Positions 42,307 to 51,505 are shown, counted from the stretch's first letter. The stretch: 64,000 nucleotides of DNA from Acidimicrobiaceae bacterium (GCA_003155915.1 PMFA01000005.1:124686-188685), one strand, 5' to 3'. Notes: a model not told the origin generated them from the letters alone. Made by a program: numbers and translations.

Positions 42307-43094
42307 TGCTCGCGCGCTCGTTCCCGATGATCGGTTCTCGCCGGTCGCTGCGCGTGCTCGAACGCAACGCGATGATCTACCGCGCGCAGTGGGTGATGCT
42401 CGTCTCGGGCTTCTTCGAGCCACTGTTCTATCTGCTCTCGATCGGCATCGGTCTCAACAAACTCGTAGGAAACCTTCACGTGCACGGTCAGGTGATCAGC
42501 TACGTCGCCTTCGTCGCTCCCGGAATGCTCGCGACCTCGGCGATGAACGGCGCCATGATCGATTCGATCTTCAACACGTTCTTCCGCCTGAAGATCTCAC
42601 ATTCCTACGACGCGATCCTCGCCACGCCCCTCGAGGTCACGGACATCGCGCTCGGCGAAGTGCTGTGGGCCCTCTCGCGCGCCACGGTGTACTCGGCGTC
42701 GTTCATCGTCTGCATGGCGGCGCTCGGCGATACGAGCAGTCCGTGGGTCATCTTTTGTTGGCCCGGCGCCATCTTGACGAGCCTGACGTTCAGTTGTATG
42801 GGTCTCGCCGCCTGCACGTTCATGCGTACGTGGCAGGACTTCGACCTCGTCACCTTGGTGCAGCTGCCGCTCTTCTTGTTCTCGGGTACGTTCTTCCCGA
42901 TTACTTCGTACCCTCACTGGCTCGGCGCCATCGTCTGGTTCTCTCCCCTGTACCAGTCCGCGGCACTGCTGCGTGGACTTTCACTCGGGCAGTTCGACTG
43001 GATCATGATTTTTCGAGCGGGCTACTTGCTCTTCATCGCACTGATTGGTCTGTACATCGCCGCTCGTCGCTTCAAGAAGATCCTCACGCCGTAG
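42306..43094 (+). CDS. ABC-2 type transporter permease 2
   Basis: A 262-aa permease homologous to the preceding one (LFSGTFFPITSYPHWLGAIV then FSPLYQSAALLRGLSLG). ATG 42306 is chosen because it overlaps the previous stop and gives a normal N-terminus; the frame is open much further upstream but there it shadows permease 1. The two permeases probably form a heterodimer. Confidence 0.88.
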   Translation: MLARSFPMIGSRRSLRVLERNAMIYRAQWVMLVSGFFEPLFYLLSIGIGLNKLVGNLHVHGQVISYVAFVAPGMLATSAMNGAMIDSIFNTFFRLKISHSYDAILATPLEVTDIALGEVLWALSRATVYSASFIVCMAALGDTSSPWVIFCWPGAILTSLTFSCMGLAACTFMRTWQDFDLVTLVQLPLFLFSGTFFPITSYPHWLGAIVWFSPLYQSAALLRGLSLGQFDWIMIFRAGYLLFIALIGLYIAARRFKKILTP

Positions 43095-43108
43095 CGAGCA
43101 ATCATTGC

Positions 43109-43114
43109 TATGGT
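43109..43114 (+). promoter_or_regulatory. -10 element for a leaderless transcript (epoxide-hydrolase-like gene)
   Basis: TATGGT ends 6 nt before the ATG at 43121 and no ribosome site is present. Confidence 0.4.
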
Positions 43115-43120
43115 CCGCCA

Positions 43121-43984
43121 ATGACTGACTTTGAGATCATCGAGCACCGGGTCAACGTAGGTGGCCTGACCTTCAACGTGGCGGAAGCCGGATCGGGAGA
43201 ACCGGTGATCTTGCTCCACGGGTGGCCCGACTCCTGGCACCTTTGGCGCGAGCAGATAAACGCCCTCGCGCAACGTGGTCACCGCGTCATTGCCCCCGAT
43301 CTTCGTGGATTCGGCGAGAGCGACCAACCCGAAAAAGTCGAGGATTACTCGTTGGGCAATCTCATCGGGGACGTCGCGGCGATCATGGATGAGTTCGAGA
43401 TCGGGCGCGCGGCGGTCGTGGGCCACGACTGGGGGGCCGCCGTGGCGTGGCTCGTCGCCACCTTCCTCCCCGAACGCGTCGAGCGATTGGTAGCGGTCTC
43501 CGTTGGGCACCCGTTAGCGTTCTCCGGCGCCGGATTTCAGCAAAAGCAACTCTCGTGGTACATGCTCTGGTTCCAGTTCCCGGGCGTGGCCGAAAGTAGG
43601 TTCCCGGAGAACGACTGGGAACTCTTTCGCAACTGGGCGCACGACGGCGCCGCTCGTGGGAGTGACGATTACATGGAGCGTCAGATCAGCGACCTCGCAC
43701 GACCCGGGAGATTGAGTGCCGGTTTCAACTGGTATCGGGCGAACATCTCGCCGGATACCTTCGCCGGGAATGGTCGAGGCATCGATCTTCCACCGGTCAC
43801 CTGTCCCGTCATGGGCGTGTGGAGCAGCGGCGACATGGCGTTGAGCGAGGTGCAGATGAGCGGGTCGGAGCAGTTCGTCACGGGACCGTGGCGATACGAA
43901 CGCATCGAGGGTTCCAATCACTGGATTCCGGTCTACGCCAGCGAGCAACTCAGCTCGCTGCTCGTGGACTTCCTCACCGTGTGA
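43121..43984 (+). CDS. Alpha/beta hydrolase, epoxide hydrolase-like
   Basis: A 287-aa protein of the epoxide hydrolase / haloalkane dehalogenase branch. The oxyanion motif is LHGWPDSWHLW, the nucleophile is D103 in GHDWGAAVAW (Asp, not Ser), and a C-terminal His lies in EGSNHWIPVY. Length fits a cap-domain member. It opens epoxides or removes halide through an alkyl-enzyme intermediate; the two activities cannot be separated by eye. It is monocistronic, with an apparently leaderless start. Confidence 0.85.
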   Translation: MTDFEIIEHRVNVGGLTFNVAEAGSGEPVILLHGWPDSWHLWREQINALAQRGHRVIAPDLRGFGESDQPEKVEDYSLGNLIGDVAAIMDEFEIGRAAVVGHDWGAAVAWLVATFLPERVERLVAVSVGHPLAFSGAGFQQKQLSWYMLWFQFPGVAESRFPENDWELFRNWAHDGAARGSDDYMERQISDLARPGRLSAGFNWYRANISPDTFAGNGRGIDLPPVTCPVMGVWSSGDMALSEVQMSGSEQFVTGPWRYERIEGSNHWIPVYASEQLSSLLVDFLTV

Positions 43985-44045
43985 ACTTGAACTCCCATCG
44001 ACGTTGATTCGACGGGCCGGTCGGCGCTCGTGCTAGGCCAAGTGG

Positions 44046-45473
44046 ATGGAAATGCCGACGGTCAACGACGCGGCGGCCCTCATCCGCGTGGGAGTCATAT
44101 CGGCCGAAGAATTAACGCGTGCCTGTCTCGAGACAATCGAGAACGAGAACGATGAGCTCAACGCGTTCGTCTTCGTCGACGCAGAAGGTGCCCTGGCCTC
44201 GGCCAAAGAGGTGGACCGGTTAATCCGCGACGGTCGCGTCGATGAGTTGGGTGTGCTCGCGGGTGTGCCCTTCGGCGTGAAGGATTTGGAGGATTGCGCG
44301 GGGATGCCCACGACCCGAGGATCGCGTTGGTTCGCCAACGGGTCCGCACAGTCCACCGATTCAATTCACGTGGGCCGGTTGCGCAAGGCCGGTGCGATCC
44401 CAATCGGCAAGACCGCGACGCCGGAGTTCGGCGCGTGGGCCTATACCGCGAGTCCGCTGCTCGGCGTCACCCGCAACCCGTGGAATCTCGAACGCACACC
44501 CGGCGGATCGAGCGGCGGTTCGAGTGCGGCCGTCTCGAGCGCCATGGTTCCCTTCGCCACCGCGAGTGACGGCGGCGGATCGATTCGTACTCCCGCGAGC
44601 TTCACCGGACTCGTTGGACTCAAGAACACCTACGGACGAATTCCCACCTTCGGCGACACGCACCTGGCTCAGAACTCAGTGGTCGGTAGCCTCACGACGA
44701 GCGTTCGCGACACCGCGTTGTTGCTAGATGTGATGGCCGGACCAGACAGCCGTGATCGCACTTCATTGCCCGCGCCCACCGAGTCGTACCTGGAATCGAT
44801 CGACACGATCGACCTCTCGCGTTATCGCGTGGCGTGGTCGAGCGACTTCGGCTTCGCCGTTGTCGATTCGAGGGTCGCCGCGCTCTGTCGCGACGCGGCA
44901 CAGGCGTTCGCGTCATCGATCGGCGTTACGCTCGTCGAACGACCGATCGAACTTGATGACTACATTCGGACCTACGTGGCGATCGAAGGGGTAGATAAGT
45001 TCGTCGGTGTCGAACGCGACCTGTGGGAGAACCACCTCGACGAACTCGATCCGCGCACGATAACCGGTTGGACTTCACTGCGCGAACGAACACTTCCGTG
45101 GGCCGCGAACGTTGAATTCACTCGACGTCGACTCGTGCACGAGGCGGCGGCGATGTTCCAAGACGTCGACTTGATCGTGACCCCGACATCTTCGATGCCA
45201 CCATTCGGCGCCGAGGGACCGATGCCGACCGAGATCGAAGGCGTCGAAGTCCACGCGGGGATGTCGGTCGTCCTCGCGATGCTCGCCAACTTGGTCAACT
45301 TGCCGGCGATCAGCGTCCCGGCGGGACTGGTTGACGGACTTCCCGTCGGCTTGCAGGTGATCGGACCGCGATTCCGCGAGGACCTGCTACTCGCGGCCGC
45401 CGCACACTACGAGTCACGACGCCCGTGGCCCCGCCACCACTGGGGAACCACTGCCGGCGGTAATGACGGTTGA
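44046..45473 (+). CDS. Amidase (amidase-signature family)
   Basis: A 475-aa amidase-signature enzyme. The Ser-cisSer-Lys triad is visible as K79 (PFGVKDLED), the cis-Ser in GGSSGGSS (about 155-156) and S179 in DGGGSIRTPA. It hydrolyses amides or, as in AtzF and 6-aminohexanoate hydrolases, more specialised C-N bonds. GatA is unlikely because gatB and gatC are absent. It is followed by a coupled 31-codon ORF and an MFS transporter, which may import or export its substrate. A TAGGCC box 6 nt before the ATG could be a -10 for a leaderless mRNA. Confidence 0.87.
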   Translation: MEMPTVNDAAALIRVGVISAEELTRACLETIENENDELNAFVFVDAEGALASAKEVDRLIRDGRVDELGVLAGVPFGVKDLEDCAGMPTTRGSRWFANGSAQSTDSIHVGRLRKAGAIPIGKTATPEFGAWAYTASPLLGVTRNPWNLERTPGGSSGGSSAAVSSAMVPFATASDGGGSIRTPASFTGLVGLKNTYGRIPTFGDTHLAQNSVVGSLTTSVRDTALLLDVMAGPDSRDRTSLPAPTESYLESIDTIDLSRYRVAWSSDFGFAVVDSRVAALCRDAAQAFASSIGVTLVERPIELDDYIRTYVAIEGVDKFVGVERDLWENHLDELDPRTITGWTSLRERTLPWAANVEFTRRRLVHEAAAMFQDVDLIVTPTSSMPPFGAEGPMPTEIEGVEVHAGMSVVLAMLANLVNLPAISVPAGLVDGLPVGLQVIGPRFREDLLLAAAAHYESRRPWPRHHWGTTAGGNDG

Positions 45474-45568
45474 TGACGACGCCGGATGAGATCGACGCTC
45501 GACTGGATCCCCGGGTTCGGACCTTTCTCCCCGACCAGCCCGACGACGTGATCTTCTCGAAGGTGTGA
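45473..45568 (+). CDS. 31-aa ORF between amidase and MFS genes
   Basis: ATG 45473 overlaps the amidase stop (TGATG) and the frame runs 31 codons to a stop 7 nt before the MFS start (MTTPDEIDARLDPRV..., acidic, no membrane span). It may be a relay ORF or a remnant of a lost gene. No homology is recognised. Confidence 0.3.
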   Translation: MTTPDEIDARLDPRVRTFLPDQPDDVIFSKV

Positions 45569-45575
45569 TGATCCC

Positions 45576-46766
45576 TTGACGTCGAATTCGTCGACCGAAC
45601 CCGGTCCCGCTTCGACCGAAGTCACGTTCCGTCCACTCCCACTCACGAGCGCGACGCTCGACCTCGTTGTCTTTGGGATGATCTCTTCGCTCTTCGGACC
45701 CTTATTGGTCACTCTCGCGCATCGATTCCATCTTTCGCTTCCCGCCGCTGGTGTCGTGCTCAGCGTGTACTTCGTGGGTGCCTTCTTTGGCGTGCCTATC
45801 GGCTGGCTCTCGATGCGACGATTCACGGGCGCCGCCGTACTGTCCGGCACGCTCTTGATCACCGCGCTCGGCGCGTGCGGGGCCGCGCTCTCGACCCACT
45901 GGGCGATGTTCCTCGCGTCGGTGTTCTTTCTCGGACTCGGATTCGGCGGCGTCGACTTCTCCCTTATTTCCCTCCTCGTTCGAACGCGGACGAGTGGCCG
46001 CGGTCGTCGCCTCAGCGTCACCAACGCCGGTTACGGACTCGGCGCCGTGATCGGTCCGCTCCTCCTCGTCGTCGTTCGTCCCCACAACTTTCGCTTGCTC
46101 TACGTCGCGATCGCGATCTCGGTCGTCCTACTCACCCTGGGCAACCGGGGACTCATCGCACCACCGCTTACGGTTGAACATCGCCGCAGCGAGCTCGTGG
46201 TGAATCGAACGAAACGCCGATCGATCCTCGCGACGTTCATCGCGGCCTATATCTTCTACGTGGCCACCGAAACGACGACCGCCGGTTGGATCGCGCCACA
46301 CCTGCACCGCATTGGTTATTCCGCGTCCCTCGGCAGCATCGACACGGCCGGCTTCTGGCTTGGCCTCGCGTTCGGTCGAGTTCTCGCTGGACCGGTAAGT
46401 CGTCGACATTCCGATCATCGTCTCGTCCTCGGAGGTCTGATCACTGCGGTAGCGCTGTGCTTGACGGCGCTCGCCACCGGTGCGGCGCCGTACGTCTATC
46501 CACTCGTGGGCCTGTCCATTGCGTTGGTGTACCCACTGGCGCTGGTTTGGTACTCCGCCCTCTGTCCGCACGACGACGACGGGGTCGCGCTCTTGATCCT
46601 GTGCATGATGGCGGGCGGCGTGATCGGGCCGGCGGTCGAAAGCCTGATGGTGTCGTCCTTCGGAATCCACGTGGTGCCGATCGTCCTGGCCAGCTTCGCG
46701 GCGCTCACCCTCGGAACGTTCGCCAGCGCCTTACGATTCTCTACGCCCGAAGCGCGCGTGGGATAG
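45576..46766 (+). CDS. MFS transporter
   Basis: A 396-aa protein with 12 hydrophobic segments in two groups and a central basic loop near residues 200-215 (NRTKRRS). The conserved cytoplasmic loop after helix 2 (GWLSMRRFTGAAV) replaces the usual G-x3-DR-x-GRR form. Closest in feel to sugar or drug/proton antiporters of the FucP/YbjJ type; the substrate is unassigned. Start TTG 45576 is the only reasonable start in phase after the 31-codon ORF. Confidence 0.82.
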   Translation: MTSNSSTEPGPASTEVTFRPLPLTSATLDLVVFGMISSLFGPLLVTLAHRFHLSLPAAGVVLSVYFVGAFFGVPIGWLSMRRFTGAAVLSGTLLITALGACGAALSTHWAMFLASVFFLGLGFGGVDFSLISLLVRTRTSGRGRRLSVTNAGYGLGAVIGPLLLVVVRPHNFRLLYVAIAISVVLLTLGNRGLIAPPLTVEHRRSELVVNRTKRRSILATFIAAYIFYVATETTTAGWIAPHLHRIGYSASLGSIDTAGFWLGLAFGRVLAGPVSRRHSDHRLVLGGLITAVALCLTALATGAAPYVYPLVGLSIALVYPLALVWYSALCPHDDDGVALLILCMMAGGVIGPAVESLMVSSFGIHVVPIVLASFAALTLGTFASALRFSTPEARVG

Positions 46767-46877
46767 CCGCGACGGGCCTTTATCGGCGGAATTCACGGCT
46801 CACCGAGCACCATCTGATCAGCGTCACCTGGCCAAATTCCTGATCGTAAGGTCTTTTCACAAACTAGAAAGTGCCCC

Positions 46878-46912
46878 TTGACAAACGTTCGCTAACGATA
46901 TATCGTTATAGT
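46878..46912 (+). promoter_or_regulatory. padR promoter with a 16-bp palindromic operator
   Basis: TTGACA (46878-46883), 17 bp and TATCGT (46901-46906) form the promoter. The perfect palindrome TAACGATATATCGTTA (46893-46908) covers the -10 box. This arrangement predicts autorepression by the PadR protein encoded downstream. Confidence 0.65.
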
Positions 46913-46936
46913 CAGTTTTACAACAAAGGAGAAACA

Positions 46937-47554
46937 ATGAATAACGAATTTCGTGAACACAAGCACGAAGAGCGCTCCGAGCGAGACCGTGATCCTCGCG
47001 GAAGCGGTCGCGGTCGCGGTCGAAGCCCCGGTGGACACCGCGGAGGTCCCTTCGGTCGAGGTGACGAGATGTTCCGAGGTGGATTTTCCCCTCGCGGCCG
47101 TCAGCGGCTTCGCCGTGGCGACGTTCGAGCGGCCGTCTTGGTTTTGCTCGACGAGTCCCCTCGCAACGGCTACCAGATCATCCAGGAATTGAGCGAGCGC
47201 TCCAACGGAGCGTGGCGTCCGAGCCCCGGATCGGTCTACCCGATTCTTCAACAGCTCGAAGATGAGGGTCTCGTGGAGATCTCCTCGACGGTGTCCGGCA
47301 AAACGTACAACCTGACCGCCACGGGCAAGGCCCTGGTGGAGAAGGACCGTGCGACGCTCGGAAAACCGTGGGAGACCGCGGCCGCTGACGTCAGTGACGC
47401 AACGTCGGATCTGTTCGGAACCCTCCGACAGGTAGTGCTCTCGGTTCGCCAAGTCGCGATGGCCGGTTCAGACGCGCAGACCCAAAAGGCGGCGACCATC
47501 CTGGCCGACGCTCGGCGGTCGATCTACCGCCTCCTGGCCGAAGACGAGTCTTAG
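46937..47554 (+). CDS. PadR-family transcriptional regulator with Arg/Gly-rich tail
   Basis: A 205-aa protein. The ATG at 46937 follows AAAGGAGA. An N-terminal Arg/Gly/His-rich segment (about 8-50) precedes the PadR winged helix (about 55-125; ARAVLVLLDESPRNGYQII replaced here by AAVLVLLDESPRNGYQII, then PSPGSVYPILQQLEDEGLV) and a C-terminal helical dimer domain. PadR proteins repress stress or transport genes and release DNA on ligand binding. The likely operator overlaps its own promoter; a perfect hairpin terminator follows. Confidence 0.88.
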   Translation: MNNEFREHKHEERSERDRDPRGSGRGRGRSPGGHRGGPFGRGDEMFRGGFSPRGRQRLRRGDVRAAVLVLLDESPRNGYQIIQELSERSNGAWRPSPGSVYPILQQLEDEGLVEISSTVSGKTYNLTATGKALVEKDRATLGKPWETAAADVSDATSDLFGTLRQVVLSVRQVAMAGSDAQTQKAATILADARRSIYRLLAEDES

Positions 47555-47560
47555 ACCTCC

Positions 47561-47601
47561 AAGCCCGCGCCCTCGAGTTTCATCGTCGAGGGCGCGGGCT
47601 T
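47561..47601 (+). terminator. Hairpin terminator after padR
   Basis: AAGCCCGCGCCCTCGA (47561-47576) pairs perfectly with TCGAGGGCGCGGGCTT (47586-47601) around a 9-nt loop. No T-run follows on the plus strand, as is common in GC-rich actinobacteria. Confidence 0.7.
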
Positions 47602-47656
47602 CGTCATTCGTGAATGCCTGTCGTGGCAACTCGTCGTACACAGCGACGTCATCCGC

Positions 47657-47662
47657 AATACT
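47657..47662 (+). promoter_or_regulatory. -10 element for a leaderless transcript (PLP enzyme gene)
   Basis: AATACT ends 6 nt before the ATG at 47669, with no ribosome site between. Confidence 0.3.
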
Positions 47663-47668
47663 GACTAG

Positions 47669-48787
47669 ATGGCCGAGTCCAAGAAGTGGCACGCCGAAAC
47701 GCTCGCGATTGTCGCCGGCCGACCCTCGTCGCCCGGTGCTCCCTTCAACGTTCCCCCGACCTTCGCGTCCACGTACCGTGACGGTGGCGACATCGGCTAC
47801 GGCCGATGGGGCAATCCGACGTGGAGCGCCTTCGAAGAGACGCTCGGCGAACTCGAAGGCGGGTACTGCGTCTCTTTCGCTTCGGGACTGGCCGCGGTGT
47901 CCGCGCTACTCGCGTCACGGCCGCTCGGAACCTCGGTCGTCTTTCCTACCAACGGCTACAACGGGACACGGGGTCTCCTCGAACGTCTGGAGAAAGAGGG
48001 ACGACTGAGTACGCGCCCCGTCGACGTGGTGAATACCCAAGAGGTGCTCGACGCGATGGACGGCGCCGACCTGCTGTGGCTCGAGTCCCCGACCAATCCG
48101 CTGCTCGGCATCGCCGACCTGCCGACGATACTGCGAGCGGCCCGCGACACCGGCGTCACGGCCGTCGTCGACAACACCTTCGCCACGCCCATGCTGCAAC
48201 AGCCGCTCGCGCTGGGTGCGAGTGCCGTCGTCCACTCCGCCACGAAGTACATCGGTGGACACTCCGACCTCCTCATGGGCGCGGTCATCGTCGCCGAGCA
48301 AAGCCAGCGCGACGAACTCGTCGAATGGCGCACGACCCAAGGCGCCATCCCTGGGGTGATGGAGTCGTACCTCGCGCTTCGCGGACTTCGCACCCTCCCG
48401 GTGCGTTTCGCCCGCCAACAGCGCACCGCGGCCGAACTCGCCGAGCGACTCGATGATCATCCCCACGTGGTGCGCGTGCGCTACCCCGGACTGGTGTCGG
48501 ACGCCGGTTTTGAACGCGCGAGTACGCAGATGGGGGGCTTCGGCGCGATGCTCTCGTTTGAGGTGAACGACGCGCAGAGCGCGGACCAGGTCATCGCATC
48601 ACTGCGACTGATCATCGGCGGCACGAGTTTGGGTGGCGTGGAATCCACGATCGACCGAAGAGCGCGATGGAAGGGCGAGGAGAACCTGCCGGGGGGACTG
48701 CTCCGACTCAGCGTCGGTTTGGAACACCCGACGGATCTCTGGGCCGATCTCGACGAAGCGCTTACGAGCGTCTTCGCACATTCGTAG
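47669..48787 (+). CDS. Cystathionine gamma-synthase/lyase-family PLP enzyme
   Basis: A 372-aa fold-type I PLP enzyme of the Cys/Met metabolism family. The PLP Lys is K193 in HSATKYIGGHSD; other family marks are GYGRWGNPTW, ASGLAAVSALL, WLESPTNPLLG and VVDNTFATPMLQQPLALGA. It could make or break cystathionine, or act on methionine; the Tyr and Arg residues that separate activities were not resolved. Monocistronic, bounded by two strong terminators. Confidence 0.88.
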   Translation: MAESKKWHAETLAIVAGRPSSPGAPFNVPPTFASTYRDGGDIGYGRWGNPTWSAFEETLGELEGGYCVSFASGLAAVSALLASRPLGTSVVFPTNGYNGTRGLLERLEKEGRLSTRPVDVVNTQEVLDAMDGADLLWLESPTNPLLGIADLPTILRAARDTGVTAVVDNTFATPMLQQPLALGASAVVHSATKYIGGHSDLLMGAVIVAEQSQRDELVEWRTTQGAIPGVMESYLALRGLRTLPVRFARQQRTAAELAERLDDHPHVVRVRYPGLVSDAGFERASTQMGGFGAMLSFEVNDAQSADQVIASLRLIIGGTSLGGVESTIDRRARWKGEENLPGGLLRLSVGLEHPTDLWADLDEALTSVFAHS

Positions 48788-48794
48788 TCAACGC

Positions 48795-48833
48795 AAAAAG
48801 TCCACGACGCTCCATATGGGAGCGTCGTGGACT
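48795..48833. terminator. Bidirectional terminator between the PLP enzyme and doxX genes
   Basis: AGTCCACGACGCTCC (48799-48813) pairs perfectly with GGAGCGTCGTGGACT (48819-48833) around ATATG. On the minus strand the stem is followed by a T-run (A-run 48795-48799 on the plus strand), a classic Rho-independent terminator for doxX. Confidence 0.85.
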
Positions 48834-48850
48834 CAGCGATTCAGATTTGA

Positions 48851-49441
48851 CTAGCCGACCGAAACGAGTTCCGGAACTGGTGTCACAACGGCCACTACTT
48901 CGACCGGTACGACGTGGTGACGACGCTGCTTGTATCCAGCGATGATTCCGTCGACGCCAATCCACGTCGACGTGCGCCACGTGGCGAGCACGATGATCGC
49001 GCACAGTGCGTAGAAGCCGCAGACACTGGCCGTACCCGACATGATGTACGTGAAGAGCAGCGCCAAGCTGGCGAGCGCGGCGATACGGGTGAGGAAACCG
49101 AAGGCGAGTCCGATACCGATCGCGAGTTCGCTAAAGGCGACCACGACGGCAATCCAACTGGCGTTGGGAACCACGAAGCTGTGCATGAAACTGCCCCACC
49201 AGCTGTACGCGGCGACGCCGTGACTGGCGAATCCGGCTACACCGGCTCCGTTGTTGTGGAGAAACGCTGGATTCTCGGCGCCCCACACCTTGGACACGCC
49301 GGCTTGAATCCACATGATCCCGACCCACACGCGCACTGCCAACCACGCGACAGATGCGACCTTGGATTCGCGCAGCCACGCCACGATTCCGGGAGTGGTG
49401 CGCTCGGCGGGATCACCGAAAATAGCGATGACTCTGTTCAT
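48851..49441 (-). CDS. DoxX/DoxD-family membrane protein
   Basis: A 196-aa protein with four helices and the DoxX blocks WVGIMWIQAGVSKV and VAFSELAIGIGLAFGFLTRIAAL. The family includes the small subunit of archaeal thiosulfate:quinone oxidoreductase, but most bacterial members have unknown function. AAAGAGGTC precedes the ATG. Monocistronic with a strong terminator. Confidence 0.8.
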   Translation of the reverse strand: MNRVIAIFGDPAERTTPGIVAWLRESKVASVAWLAVRVWVGIMWIQAGVSKVWGAENPAFLHNNGAGVAGFASHGVAAYSWWGSFMHSFVVPNASWIAVVVAFSELAIGIGLAFGFLTRIAALASLALLFTYIMSGTASVCGFYALCAIIVLATWRTSTWIGVDGIIAGYKQRRHHVVPVEVVAVVTPVPELVSVG

Positions 49442-49522
49442 CAGAAGACCTCTTTCGTATTCGTTAGGTTCAAACTTTCTCGAGATTGTTCGGAAATCTC
49501 ACTCTCGAATGCCGTTTGAATG

Positions 49523-49533
49523 ACCTTCAAGGT
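49523..49533. promoter_or_regulatory. ACCTTCAAGGT inverted repeat upstream of doxX
   Basis: An 11-bp inverted repeat inside a cluster of TTGAA/TTCAA half-sites (49516-49540) about 80 bp ahead of the doxX start. It resembles a regulator site (MerR-like sites look similar), but no regulator lies beside it. Confidence 0.3.
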
Positions 49534-49643
49534 TCAACCTAAGAGCATTAGAGGCTCAAATTCGCGTGAATTCCTAGGTCGAAAGTCACAACCGCGTGTA
49601 ATCGAGGTGCCGCGAAACTCGAACGACGGGTCACTTTCAACGC

Positions 49644-50624
49644 CTAACGGCGAATCGATGACACGCACTCGGCCAACGCAACTGACTCCGAAGCCGCGCA
49701 AAAGTATCCGGGAACGCCATCGACGAATTCGTCGGCGTACGTGGGTATCGTCGCGACGGCAATCTCGTCGGCCGCCGCCGCCGTCACTTTCGCACCACGA
49801 CCTCGTCGCCACACGAGCGTTTGTGGATTTCCCGCGTCGATGATCGTGCGCCACTCCAACTCGGGGTGATGGCGATCAAACAGCATCACGACGCGCCATA
49901 CGTCACCGTGCCACGGTCGTCCTTCGAGCCCCGCCGCGTCGCGTGCTCGATACGACGCCTCTTGATCGGGGATCGCGGAGTACTCGTCACTCGGGACCGT
50001 GTCGTCGATCAAGATCACCCCGGAACGCAAATGCGCAAAGGTATTGATCACGTCGCGGTATGTCTGTTCGAAGGTGTGCAGACCGTCGATGAACGCAACG
50101 TCGTAGCGTTTCGATGGACGCAAGGTCGAAAAGAACTCGTCACTCGTCGTCACGGCGAACGACGAACCGCGCGGCAAGAGCACCGCGTCGAAAAGAGGAC
50201 TGGGATCCACGCCGCAGCGCCGCCAAACTTTCACGTTGGCGAACGTCTCGCCCTCGAGCACGCCGATTTCGAGATACGAGCGAAGGTGAAGTTCGCGAAT
50301 GAGAATGTTGAGGCGGCGAGGGGACCAGAGTTCAACGAGTACCGGATCGGGTCGAAACTTCAGTAATGGCAACACTCCGGCGATCGCGCGCAGCCGGTTG
50401 ATCCCCTCCGTGCGGTCCTCGCGAAAGAGTCCCCACCGATCGAGGAACGGCCGCGCGAAGCCGTTACCGATCACTTTCCAGAGGTGGCGCTGACGAACCC
50501 TGATCCCTTCGTCGACGATCCGTCGAGGGATATTGCGAACTCGACGCAACGGATTACTCGGTGAAGACGCCACTGTTGCCGAGGCTACCGCCGCGTTCTC
50601 GAACCCTCTCCGGTGACGAGTCAT
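49644..50624 (-). CDS. Class I SAM-dependent methyltransferase (Methyltransf_24-like)
   Basis: A 326-aa protein. An N-terminal basic region of about 100 residues precedes the methyltransferase fold (about 110-260). Motif I is YLEIGVLEGETFANV, then CGVDPSPLFD, then DVAFIDGLHTFEQTYRDV, the last being typical of the Methyltransf_24 group that modifies sugars or macrolides. The substrate is unknown. It is divergent from the DUF429 gene and the two 5' ends lie only 62 bp apart. Confidence 0.75.
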   Translation of the reverse strand: MTRHRRGFENAAVASATVASSPSNPLRRVRNIPRRIVDEGIRVRQRHLWKVIGNGFARPFLDRWGLFREDRTEGINRLRAIAGVLPLLKFRPDPVLVELWSPRRLNILIRELHLRSYLEIGVLEGETFANVKVWRRCGVDPSPLFDAVLLPRGSSFAVTTSDEFFSTLRPSKRYDVAFIDGLHTFEQTYRDVINTFAHLRSGVILIDDTVPSDEYSAIPDQEASYRARDAAGLEGRPWHGDVWRVVMLFDRHHPELEWRTIIDAGNPQTLVWRRGRGAKVTAAAADEIAVATIPTYADEFVDGVPGYFCAASESVALAECVSSIRR

Positions 50625-50673
50625 CGTCTTCCATTCGGTCGAACGCTCTCCCCCGCATCGCCTCGAGAAGGTA

Positions 50674-50679
50674 TAACCT
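50674..50679 (+). promoter_or_regulatory. -10 element for a leaderless transcript (DUF429 gene)
   Basis: TAACCT ends 7 nt before the ATG at 50687 and no ribosome site is present. The overlapping TATAAC at 50672-50677 is a second reading. Confidence 0.45.
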
Positions 50680-50686
50680 GCCCAGG

Positions 50687-51505
50687 ATGACGAGCATCCT
50701 GGCCCTTGATCCAGCGTGGACGGCGACCGAACCTAGTGGTGTCGCAGTGTTGCAGCAAGTGAAGGAACGATGGAAGTGCGTTGGGCTCGCTCCGAGCTAC
50801 GCCCAGTTCATAGAACTGGCGAACGGCACACCGGTCGACTGGTCCAAGGTGCCCAGTGCCGGTCGCCCAGACGTCGACGCGTTGTTGGCTGCGGCGCGCA
50901 CGTTGCTTGGCGGCGACGGAGTCGACCTGGTGACGATCGACATGCCGGTCGCGCTGACCCCGATTCGCAAGCGTCGAGAGGCCGACAGCGCCGTGTCCCA
51001 GAAGTTCGGCTCCAAGGGTTGCAGCACCCATTCCCCCAGCGAAGTCCGGCCCGGCGACTTGGGTAGTCAGCTGACCGATCGCTTCAAGGAGCTGGGCTAC
51101 AGCGTCGCTACGGTCGAAACCCCCGTGGGCAGCACCTACGTGCTGGCCGAGGTCTATCCTCACCCGGCCCTCCTGCACCTGCTGGGCAAGGACTTTCGTT
51201 TCAAGTACAAGATTGGACGAGCGAGTGAGTATTGGCCCGAAAAGACTCCCGTCGATCGTCGACGGCGAATCGTCAAGAACTGGCGCAAGATCGTCGACCA
51301 ACTGTCCCTTACGATCAACAAGATCGAACTGCCGCTACCCGCCAAGTCCGACCTCGAGAACCTTCCTTCGACCTCGTTGAAGCGATTCGAGGACGCCCTC
51401 GACGCCCTCGTGGGAGGGTGGGTCGGGATCAAATATCTGGAGGGCGACTGCACCGCCTACGGCGACGAATCAGCCGCGATATGGATCCCTCCGAAGTCGT
51501 CCTAG
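50687..51505 (+). CDS. DUF429 domain protein
   Basis: A 272-aa protein. The ATG at 50687 is chosen because the -10 box lies just upstream and the N-terminus ILALDPAWTA then starts the fold, an RNase H-like first strand with a conserved Asp. Further blocks VTIDMPVAL, READSAVSQKFGSKGC and EVYPHPALLHLL match DUF429 (PF04250). The family is suspected to be a nuclease or nucleotidyl-binding protein but has no proven activity. Confidence 0.75.
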   Translation: MTSILALDPAWTATEPSGVAVLQQVKERWKCVGLAPSYAQFIELANGTPVDWSKVPSAGRPDVDALLAAARTLLGGDGVDLVTIDMPVALTPIRKRREADSAVSQKFGSKGCSTHSPSEVRPGDLGSQLTDRFKELGYSVATVETPVGSTYVLAEVYPHPALLHLLGKDFRFKYKIGRASEYWPEKTPVDRRRRIVKNWRKIVDQLSLTINKIELPLPAKSDLENLPSTSLKRFEDALDALVGGWVGIKYLEGDCTAYGDESAAIWIPPKSS

